8,573 bases of DNA from Paracoccaceae bacterium (GTDB lineage Bacteria > Pseudomonadota > Alphaproteobacteria > Rhodobacterales > Rhodobacteraceae): contig WTIQ01000401.1 of assembly GCA_011525185.1 (NCBI GenBank), forward strand, positions 387 to 8,959, given 5' to 3'. Positions 1 to 5,011 of the stretch are shown piece by piece; position 1 is the stretch's first letter; each line of letters starts with the position of its first letter. The notes beneath the pieces were generated by a model that was not told the DNA's origin, searched no databases, and saw only the letters and a program-made list of their open reading frames with translations. The position numbers were made by a program, and so were the translations under genes.

Positions 1-1058
1 ATCAATGGAAACTCACCAATGTAGCACGCCGCAAAGAGAGCAAAATTTCATTTGATGCACATGAATTTGACACCTTTATGCAGCGACGAGCCGAGTTCTC
101 AAATCATATCGACCGTCGTCTTAAGACAAGTGGTCAAACCGCATATCGGTTGGACTATGATGATCTGAGAGAGCTCGAAATTATCAATGGCTTGGCAAAT
201 TTTCTGGGATTAGAGGAACAATTAGACAAACTAAATCGCAACCTTAAACCCCAAAACCCATATTCGCTGAACGAGAAGGTGAGTAATTTTGAAGAGATGA
301 AATCTTCACTCTTTGCGCTCAGCCAACAAACCGATGATCAAGCTATTCCTGATTACGAACCTCAACGCCCCGCCTTTGTTCCGCGATATATTGCCAGCGA
401 CGCTCTCAATTGCATTTTTCTCCCGATCCCTGGGGCATCAGATGCAAGCGTGGCAAATATTCTTGCTCAAAACGGCACAAAAACGGTGCACTCAAAATTC
501 TCACAAAAAACGCTTAGAGATTGGATGGTATCGCATCCCAAGCATCGTCGTTTTACGATTTTACGACATCCACTAGAGCGGGCGCACCATGTTTTTTGTG
601 AATATATTTTGGATTATAATAGTGACGATTTCGCACAAATCCGACGCAAGCTGGTAAATCGTTATAACGTGCCACTTCCAGATCAGGTGCAAAACATAGA
701 TCAAGACGACCATAAAAAAGTGTTTCTTGCGTTTCTCGGGTTTTTAAAGGCAAACCTTCTCGGACAGACGACCGTTCGTAGCGATCCAAACTTTGCAAGC
801 CAAACAAACATTATCCAGGGCTTTTCACGATTCGCTCCGCCTGATGCTTTGATCATGCAAGACGACAGCGAAAGATTTTTTGACGCAATCTTTCATGCCT
901 CGGGACTTGAGCGCGAATCATCTATCGATCTCACATCACGACATAATGGGCGTTTGTCTGATATATATTGCGCAGACCTAGAAGCAGCCTGCCGCGGTGC
1001 GTATCACAAAGACTATATTGCACTTGGTTTCACCGACTATCAGCCAATGAAACCATAA
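1..1058 (+). CDS. NodH-like sulfotransferase family protein, 5'-truncated by the window edge
   Basis: The frame is open from base 3 with no stop, giving 351 visible residues; it reads QWKLTNVARRKESK before the first internal ATG at 78. That stretch resembles the interior of Rhodobacterales proteins annotated as nodulation protein NodH or sulfotransferase, so the true start lies upstream and the ATG at 78 is internal. The N-terminal PAPS-binding part would be outside the window. Visible parts are the end of the first domain (LDYDDLRELEIINGLANFLG, about residues 50-70 of the visible part) and a second, Sulfotransfer_2-like domain with RHPLERAHHVFCEYI (Arg near visible residue 188; nt 564 on). 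Family members transfer sulfate from PAPS to a carbohydrate or other acceptor; the acceptor here is unknown, and Nod-factor sulfation is not implied. The family call is from remembered similarity; the function is inferred. Confidence 0.75.
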   Translation, partial: QWKLTNVARRKESKISFDAHEFDTFMQRRAEFSNHIDRRLKTSGQTAYRLDYDDLRELEIINGLANFLGLEEQLDKLNRNLKPQNPYSLNEKVSNFEEMKSSLFALSQQTDDQAIPDYEPQRPAFVPRYIASDALNCIFLPIPGASDASVANILAQNGTKTVHSKFSQKTLRDWMVSHPKHRRFTILRHPLERAHHVFCEYILDYNSDDFAQIRRKLVNRYNVPLPDQVQNIDQDDHKKVFLAFLGFLKANLLGQTTVRSDPNFASQTNIIQGFSRFAPPDALIMQDDSERFFDAIFHASGLERESSIDLTSRHNGRLSDIYCADLEAACRGAYHKDYIALGFTDYQPMKP

Positions 1059-1065
1059 GATAGAA

Positions 1066-1530
1066 TTAGGCAACCGCCATTTTTTGAACACCAACCAAGA
1101 GCTCGTAGAGCGTAGAGCTATCTTTATTGGCACGTAAGGTTGAGCGAAACGCCTGATCACGCAGAGTGCGAGACACCAAAGCCAACGCTTTCAGGTGATC
1201 TACACAAGGGGACGTGGGCGCAAATAGCGAGAACACAATATCTACAGGGCGATTATCCACGGATCCAAAATCAACTGGATTCTCCAAAAGTATAAATGCA
1301 CCCTTCATATCAGCCACAGGAGAAAGACGTGCATGTGGAAGTGCAACACCATTTCCCACACCTGTACGGCCCAGGTTTTCCCGCTTTTGCAAAGCAGCAA
1401 ATGTTTCCGATGCATCCAAACCATAGGCTGTGTGAGCCACCTCACCGAGCGTTTGCAGCAAGCGTTTCTTACTCGTCACGCTTGACAATACTTTCACAGC
1501 ATCTGGTTTCAGTAATGTATTCAAGTCCAT
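1066..1530 (-). CDS. ptsN: PTS IIA-like nitrogen-regulatory protein PtsN (EIIA-Ntr)
   Basis: This 154-residue protein has the usual length of EIIA-Ntr. The phosphorylated histidine is His66, in the motif GVGNGVALPHARL (residues 57-69), and the following MKGAFILLENPVDFGSVDNRPVDIVFSLFAP is typical of the mannitol/fructose-type EIIA fold. It is the last carrier of the PTS-Ntr phosphorelay (PtsP to Npr to PtsN) and acts in the cytoplasm as a regulator by protein contact, not as a sugar transporter; in other proteobacteria it affects potassium transport and nitrogen/carbon responses. The ATG is preceded by AAGGA about 10 nt upstream. It follows hpf by 44 bp on the same strand and is probably cotranscribed with it. 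It is the last minus-strand gene, ending 7 bp from the convergent sulfotransferase gene. Confidence 0.95.
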   Translation of the reverse strand: MDLNTLLKPDAVKVLSSVTSKKRLLQTLGEVAHTAYGLDASETFAALQKRENLGRTGVGNGVALPHARLSPVADMKGAFILLENPVDFGSVDNRPVDIVFSLFAPTSPCVDHLKALALVSRTLRDQAFRSTLRANKDSSTLYELLVGVQKMAVA

Positions 1531-1574
1531 AAATGGATATTCCTTACTTTGAAGTCGTCGGTTTAAATCAAAAT

Positions 1575-2141
1575 TTACTGGGGTTCAATCCATCCAATAT
1601 TTCCATCGTCTCTCCTATATACAACATTGATTGTACTTTGGGCTTCATTTTTGAACACTAGAAATTCTGAACCAGCCAATTCCATTTGCATGACAGCCTC
1701 CCCTACGGAAATAGAGGGAATTTTGGCTTCGGTTTCAGCAATAATAACGGGCTGTAAATCTTCTGGTTCATTCACCTCACTGCTATGCTCGCCTGACAAA
1801 ACATACGAGGACGCACCGATCAATTCTACAGGTTCAAGGCGCTCTTTATGATGATCCTTTAATCTCCGTTTGTAGCGCCGAAGCTGCTTGTCCAATTTTT
1901 CACAGCTGTTTTCAAATGACGCATAGATCTCGTTGTCACGCGCCTTGGCAGCTGCATTTAGCCCTGTTGAAAGGTGTATCGTAATTTCACAGACATGTTC
2001 GTGACCACTTTTAGAAAAAACGACGGAGATATCAGTCGGTCGCTGAGCATATTTCGAAACAACATCGTCTAGTGCTGATTTAACGTGCTCTTTCAGTGCA
2101 TCGCCGATATTGATCTGCTGTCCGGAAATTTGATAACGCAT
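1575..2141 (-). CDS. hpf: Long-form ribosome hibernation promoting factor (Hpf/RaiA, S30AE family)
   Basis: The 188-residue protein has two domains. The N-terminal S30AE domain (about 1-105) begins MRYQISGQQINIGDALKEHV and holds the basic helix with KLDKQLRRYKRRLKDHHK (residues 82-99) that binds in the 30S decoding channel. A variable acidic linker (about 106-138) leads to the C-terminal dimerisation domain (about 141-186, IPSISVGEAVMQMELAGSEF then VVYRRDDGNIGWIEP). Long Hpf proteins dimerise through that domain and join two 70S ribosomes into inactive 100S particles in stationary phase or stress. The short Hpf of E. coli (about 95 aa) lacks this domain. The ATG has a strong Shine-Dalgarno AAGGAGA (2146-2152, minus strand) 4 nt upstream. 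The 215-bp gap from lptB and a candidate promoter suggest that hpf-ptsN can be transcribed separately from the lpt genes. Confidence 0.95.
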   Translation of the reverse strand: MRYQISGQQINIGDALKEHVKSALDDVVSKYAQRPTDISVVFSKSGHEHVCEITIHLSTGLNAAAKARDNEIYASFENSCEKLDKQLRRYKRRLKDHHKERLEPVELIGASSYVLSGEHSSEVNEPEDLQPVIIAETEAKIPSISVGEAVMQMELAGSEFLVFKNEAQSTINVVYRRDDGNIGWIEPQ

Positions 2142-2145
2142 TGGG

Positions 2146-2152
2146 TCTCCTT
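2146..2152 (-). promoter_or_regulatory. hpf: Ribosome binding site of hpf
   Basis: Minus-strand AAGGAGA lies 4 nt before the ATG at 2141. It is the strongest Shine-Dalgarno among the minus-strand genes here, in contrast to the weak sites of rnd and lptB. Confidence 0.75.
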
Positions 2153-2178
2153 CTTTACTCTATACAGTCTTAAGGGTC

Positions 2179-2193
2179 GCAGTATGTCACTGC
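2179..2193. repeat. Short dyad in the hpf leader
   Basis: GCAGT-ATGTC-ACTGC forms two perfect 5-bp arms around a 5-nt loop, about 40 nt upstream of the hpf start. It could be a small hairpin in the leader mRNA or a chance palindrome. No T-run follows it on the minus strand, so it is not a terminator. Confidence 0.3.
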
Positions 2194-2290
2194 AGCGACT
2201 GTTAAAATCGATGATTAAAAATCTGGCTTAGTCTGGCATTTGGTGATCAAAATAATTTCACAGCCTATTCTTTTCATCATCGACCCCTTT

Positions 2291-2320
2291 ATTGAACGTT
2301 AAAGTCCCCAAATCTGTCAA
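2291..2320 (-). promoter_or_regulatory. hpf: Candidate sigma-70-type promoter for hpf-ptsN
   Basis: Minus-strand TTGACA (2320-2315) is a perfect -35 hexamer. It is followed after 18 bp by TTCAAT (2296-2291), a 4-of-6 match to the -10 consensus. Transcription would start near 2284, giving a leader of roughly 140 nt before the hpf ATG. The weak -10 keeps confidence low, and another start closer to hpf is possible. Confidence 0.4.
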
Positions 2321-2331
2321 TGACTGATTGA
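2317..2331. repeat. Short dyad overlapping the candidate hpf -35 element
   Basis: TCAAT-GACTG-ATTGA has two perfect 5-bp arms around 5 bp and overlaps the TTGACA hexamer at 2315-2320. A dyad in this position could be an operator, but arms this short are common by chance. Confidence 0.25.
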
Positions 2332-2356
2332 ATTTCATAACAAGATTAATGCCATA

Positions 2357-3103
2357 CTAAGAAATTGAAAAGTTCTGCCCGAGGTAGACCTGTTTAACCT
2401 TGGGGTCGTTTATAACCTCTTCTGATGTGCCCGACATTAAGACCTGACCATCATGCAGAATATAAGCGCGATCAACCAAATCAAGCGTCTCGCGCACATT
2501 GTGATCTGTGATCAGAACACCAATTGACCTGTCCTTGAGTTCTGACACGAGGTTGCGAATATCACCGACGGAAATAGGATCAACCCCAGCAAAAGGCTCA
2601 TCAAGAAGCAAAAACTGCGGCTCGGCCGCAAGGCTGCGGGCGATCTCCACACGCCTGCGTTCCCCTCCTGATAAGGCCAGAGCAGGGGTATGTCTGAGAT
2701 GGCCAATCGAAAATTCTGACAGCAATTTTTCGAGTTTCTCGCGACGTTTTCGTATGTCTGGCTCGGCAATATCAAGAATCGCTTTGATATTCTGTTCAAC
2801 GTTCAGACCGCGAAAAACAGACATTTCTTGGGGTAAATATCCTATGCCCAGCCGTGCGCGACGATACATCGGCAACGAAGAAATATCCTGTCCGTTGATG
2901 CTCACCTGACCGCCTTCTGCCTGGACCAGCCCAGCAATTGCATAAAATGTAGTGGTTTTACCAGAACCATTTGGCCCCAGTAGGGCCACAGCCTCGCCCT
3001 TTTTCACAGACAGCGAGACATCGCGGATAATGAGGCGTTTTTTATAGCTCTTGCGCAGGCCCTGCACCGACAGGCCAGAAGCGGACGTGGGACTTTCTCT
3101 CAT
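2357..3103 (-). CDS. lptB: Lipopolysaccharide transport ATP-binding protein LptB
   Basis: The 248-residue ABC ATPase is complete. Walker A is GPNGSGKTT (43-51), the Q-loop glutamine is Gln92 (YLPQEMSVFR), the signature is LSGGE (144-148) followed by RRRVEIARSL, Walker B is FLLLDEP (164-170) with catalytic Glu169, and the H-loop is His201 (ITDHNVRETL). The sequence around YLPQEMSVFRGLNVEQNI and LLLDEPFAGVDPISV is characteristic of LptB, not a generic ABC subunit. LptB dimers with LptF and LptG at the inner membrane power LPS extraction and movement along LptC and LptA to the outer membrane. The ATG lies 6 bp after the lptA stop with no strong Shine-Dalgarno, so translational coupling to lptA is likely. 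lptF and lptG are not in the window; they are normally encoded elsewhere. Confidence 0.97.
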   Translation of the reverse strand: MRESPTSASGLSVQGLRKSYKKRLIIRDVSLSVKKGEAVALLGPNGSGKTTTFYAIAGLVQAEGGQVSINGQDISSLPMYRRARLGIGYLPQEMSVFRGLNVEQNIKAILDIAEPDIRKRREKLEKLLSEFSIGHLRHTPALALSGGERRRVEIARSLAAEPQFLLLDEPFAGVDPISVGDIRNLVSELKDRSIGVLITDHNVRETLDLVDRAYILHDGQVLMSGTSEEVINDPKVKQVYLGQNFSIS

Positions 3104-3109
3104 CCAAGA

Positions 3110-3604
3110 TCACTCATCAGCGGGCGGCAACAAAACAGATCTAACCCGTCCTGTCATGACCGCCGCGCCCGTCTCTATGTCAAACTCTGCCCTATCAGAA
3201 CGCACTGTATTGCCATCCTGCATGACAACTGCATCTCCTGTCATGATCAAAGTGCCGCGCGCAAGATTATAGTCCGCAGTCTCAGACGTTGCCTCATCTT
3301 CACCACTGAGCAAAAAGACATTACCTCGTGCAAACATCTCTTCCACTTCAGACCCTGATTCGCTGTAAATCAGAGTGACAAAGTCAGCATTTAAACGCGT
3401 CGATCCCTGAATAATGACAACATTTCCTGTCAATTCAGCTTCGGATTTTTCGTTATTTACAATCATTTCATCCGCAATGGCTTCGATTGGGGCATCACTA
3501 TCTTCCGCCAAATTTCCAAACCCTGCCGTGCTTTCATCAGCTAAGATAGAGAGCGGTGCTGACACTAAGAGAACAAACAAAGTTGCGAAGTTGAGGTATT
3601 TCAT
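3110..3604 (-). CDS. lptA: Lipopolysaccharide transport periplasmic protein LptA
   Basis: This 164-residue protein has an N-terminal signal peptide (about 1-22, hydrophobic FATLFVLLVSAPLSILA) and one OstA/LptA beta-jellyroll domain (about 42-155). Conserved features are IEAIADEMIVNNEKSEAELTGNVVIIQGSTRL, the DYNLARGTLIMTGDAVVMQDGN stretch, and the closing DIETGAAVMTGRVRSVLLPP. LptA monomers stack head to tail between LptC and LptD to form the periplasmic bridge for LPS. The start codon overlaps the lptC stop (ATGA, 4 bp), and lptB follows 6 bp later, so the three genes form one translationally coupled unit. Its length is slightly below that of E. coli LptA (185 aa). Confidence 0.93.
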   Translation of the reverse strand: MKYLNFATLFVLLVSAPLSILADESTAGFGNLAEDSDAPIEAIADEMIVNNEKSEAELTGNVVIIQGSTRLNADFVTLIYSESGSEVEEMFARGNVFLLSGEDEATSETADYNLARGTLIMTGDAVVMQDGNTVRSDRAEFDIETGAAVMTGRVRSVLLPPADE

Positions 3605-4218
3605 TGCGTCGGGTCCTGCGTCTGAAGGGTCAGGCGAACGCCCCCCTTAAAATGGTAGATAAGAGGCTCATCAGGTCCAGAGCGAGATATTTCAAGCGAT
3701 CCAGCCTCAAGTGTACCCCGTGGCCAATCCCCCTCCAGAGGTCCATCTAAATAAGTCCAAGTTTGATCCAATAAGGATGTGGCAGAATTGGCACTGAGAT
3801 TATAACCATCAGATGTCTTTATTGTCACATCCTCTTCCATAGAAATGGTCTCAATATCTTTCATAAAGATTCCAGTTTTTGAAGACACTTTAATCAACCT
3901 GCCTTCTGGTGTCTCAATTTCAGAGATTGGGTACGACATCTCTGCGCTTGAAGCTTGGTTGGCAATGGGCACCAAGGTCTTAGCGGCCATACTGATCGCA
4001 TCACCCTGTGTGCTGACACCCAAAAAATTTGGTTGTGATATTTGTTCGTCCTGCGTGCGCGCTGCAAGTTCTGAGCTGGCAAAAGGGATTTCACTAAGTT
4101 CTGGCACACCACGAGACATATAAAACATACCCGTCAATAAAAAGACCGCCAGCACGGGCATCACAACCCGTAGTGTCCGGATCATGGTGGAATGCGTGAT
4201 GTTCTGCAATAAAACCAA
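3601..4218 (-). CDS. lptC: LPS export ABC transporter periplasmic protein LptC (TTG start)
   Basis: The 205-residue bitopic protein has one N-terminal membrane segment (about 17-35, LRVVMPVLAVFLLTGMFYMS) and a periplasmic LptC jellyroll that includes MEEDVTIKTSDGYNLSANSA (about 127-146) and GDWPRGTLEAGSLEISR. LptC docks on the LptB2FG complex and passes LPS to LptA. The chosen start is TTG at 4218: AGGAGA at 4229-4234 sits 10 nt upstream, and residues 5-17 (QNITHSTMIRTLR) resemble the usual N-terminus of alphaproteobacterial LptC. The next ATG (residue 12, at 4185) would lose that part and has no Shine-Dalgarno nearby. The gene starts 21 bp after the rnd stop and overlaps lptA by 4 bp. LptC diverges strongly between species; the call is helped by the lptA and lptB neighbours. 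Confidence 0.88.
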   Translation of the reverse strand: MVLLQNITHSTMIRTLRVVMPVLAVFLLTGMFYMSRGVPELSEIPFASSELAARTQDEQISQPNFLGVSTQGDAISMAAKTLVPIANQASSAEMSYPISEIETPEGRLIKVSSKTGIFMKDIETISMEEDVTIKTSDGYNLSANSATSLLDQTWTYLDGPLEGDWPRGTLEAGSLEISRSGPDEPLIYHFKGGVRLTLQTQDPTQ

Positions 4219-4228
4219 AGTCGGTTGT

Positions 4229-4234
4229 TCTCCT
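4229..4234 (-). promoter_or_regulatory. lptC: Ribosome binding site fixing the lptC TTG start
   Basis: Minus-strand AGGAGA lies in the 21-bp rnd-lptC gap, 10 nt before TTG at 4218. The first ATG in frame lies 33 bp further in, too far to use this site, so the TTG start is preferred. Confidence 0.6.
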
Positions 4235-4239
4235 AGTCG

Positions 4240-4851
4240 CTAATGAGCAAAAATATCTGTATCTGGCCATCCCTCTATATCCAGACGTGCCCTCTCGGGT
4301 AAAAAGGCAAAGCAAGAACGTGCCAAGTCCATCCTCCCTTCACGACGTAACATCGTATCTAACCTGTCCTTGAGATTATGCAGATAAAGGACGTCTGATG
4401 CCGCGTAATCAAGCTGCGCATCGCTTAGGGTTTCGGTGCCCCAATCCGACGTTTGTTGTTGTTTGGAAATATCAACATCCAACAATTCCTGCAAAAGGGC
4501 TTTTAGCCCGTGGCGATCCGTATAGGTTCGGACCAGTTTACTTGCAATTTTCGTACAATAAACGGGCCTTGCTGTGACGCCAAACGTCTTAAAGAGAGCT
4601 GCAATATCAAAGCGACCAAAGTGAAATAACTTTTCCACATTCGGATCAGCCACCAATCTTTCCAAGTTCGGCGCTGCTGTTTGCCCCTTTTCAATTTGCA
4701 CAAGGTGCGCATGGCCATCGCCCGAGGACAGCTGCACAAGGCAAAGACGATCCCGACCAGGGATGAGCCCCATTGTTTCGCAATCAATTGCGACGCTTTT
4801 TCCCAGGTCCAGACCATCGGGGAGGTCTCTTTTGTATAAGTGGTTGGTCAA
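4240..4851 (-). CDS. rnd: Ribonuclease D, short HRDC-less form (TTG start)
   Basis: The 203-residue protein is a DEDDy 3'-5' exonuclease domain. Asp23 and Glu25 lie in VAIDCETMGL, Asp82 in HFGRFDIAAL, and Tyr149 and Asp153 in DYAASDVLYL, so all five expected catalytic residues are present. E. coli RNase D (375 aa) adds two C-terminal HRDC domains that this protein lacks; short forms are usual in Rhodobacterales. The enzyme trims 3' ends of tRNA precursors and other small RNAs in the cytoplasm. The start is TTG at 4851: an in-frame TAG lies close upstream, no ATG intervenes, and TNHLYKRDLPDGLDLG matches the family N-terminus as I remember it. The ribosome binding site is weak (purine-rich AGAGAG). 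It is the first gene before lptCAB and is likely cotranscribed with them, 21 bp apart. Confidence 0.9.
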   Translation of the reverse strand: MTNHLYKRDLPDGLDLGKSVAIDCETMGLIPGRDRLCLVQLSSGDGHAHLVQIEKGQTAAPNLERLVADPNVEKLFHFGRFDIAALFKTFGVTARPVYCTKIASKLVRTYTDRHGLKALLQELLDVDISKQQQTSDWGTETLSDAQLDYAASDVLYLHNLKDRLDTMLRREGRMDLARSCFAFLPERARLDIEGWPDTDIFAH

Positions 4852-4903
4852 GGTTAATACTCTCTGAATCTAGCAGATGAACCTTAGAATGATGGGGGTT
4901 CGG

Positions 4904-4919
4904 GCGCAACTCCTTGCGC
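4904..4919. repeat. Inverted repeat GCGCAA-CTCC-TTGCGC
   Basis: Perfect 6-bp GC-rich arms flank a 4-nt loop, about 93 bp before the synthetase start and 52 bp before the rnd start. It could form a stable short hairpin in either transcript or be a protein-binding site. No T-run follows on either strand, which argues against a terminator. Confidence 0.45.
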
Positions 4920-4926
4920 ATGATCG

Positions 4927-4945
4927 GTGAATTTCAGCCATTCAC
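4927..4945. promoter_or_regulatory. Candidate operator, GTGAAT-N7-ATTCAC
   Basis: A 19-bp interrupted palindrome has perfect 6-bp arms and a 7-bp spacer, 66 bp before the synthetase GTG. Size and symmetry fit a dimeric repressor site such as those of TetR- or GntR-family regulators, which often control acyl-CoA genes. No regulator gene is in the window, so this remains a guess from symmetry and position. Confidence 0.35.
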
Positions 4946-4997
4946 ATCCAAGCGCTTCAGGTTGATCACTCTGATATTTTCTGCATTGATGGTCTTT

Positions 4998-5003
4998 AGG
5001 GAG
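4998..5003 (+). promoter_or_regulatory. Ribosome binding site fixing the GTG start of the acyl-CoA synthetase
   Basis: AGGGAG lies 8 nt before GTG at 5012. The nearby ATG at 4989 is in another frame, so GTG is the best start. Confidence 0.65.
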
Positions 5004-5011
5004 AGTGAGAC

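Larger units (their letters stand above)
2142..2356 (-). promoter_or_regulatory. lptB-hpf intergenic region, likely hpf-ptsN promoter and leader
   Basis: This 215-bp spacer carries no credible ORF. On the minus strand it holds a candidate sigma-70-type promoter (2291-2320), small dyads at 2317-2331 and 2179-2193, and the strong hpf Shine-Dalgarno at its 3' end. It occupies the place where rpoN lies in E. coli-type clusters. No recognisable rpoN remnant can be read, and the spacer is far too short to hold one. Confidence 0.5.
4852..5011. promoter_or_regulatory. Divergent promoter region between rnd and the acyl-CoA synthetase gene
   Basis: This 160-bp spacer must supply the 5' signals for the leftward rnd-lpt genes and probably for the rightward acyl-CoA gene run. 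No strong -35/-10 pair can be read on either strand. It contains two clean dyads (4904-4919 and 4927-4945) and a weaker one (GAACC at 4879-4883 with GGTTC at 4897-4901). No protein-coding gene is supported. Confidence 0.5.

Noticed and set aside
78..80. ATG at 78 as the sulfotransferase start.
   Set aside because: The frame is open upstream to the window edge, and the upstream residues look like family sequence, so this Met is internal.
2201..2222. Two TTAA elements in the hpf leader as a CtrA binding site.
   Set aside because: They are spaced by 9 bp, not the 7 bp of the CtrA consensus, in an AT-rich stretch where TTAA is common.
4784..4921. A 45-codon minus-strand ORF starting at ATG 4921 in the divergent spacer and overlapping the start of rnd.
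   Set aside because: It is out of frame with rnd, lacks a ribosome binding site, ends inside rnd and shows no recognisable family; its start lies in the 4904-4919 dyad. Chance is the simpler explanation.
4962..4990. TTGATC followed after 17 bp by ATTGAT as a promoter for the acyl-CoA synthetase.
   Set aside because: The match is only 4 of 6 and 3 of 6 to the hexamers, too weak to annotate as a promoter.
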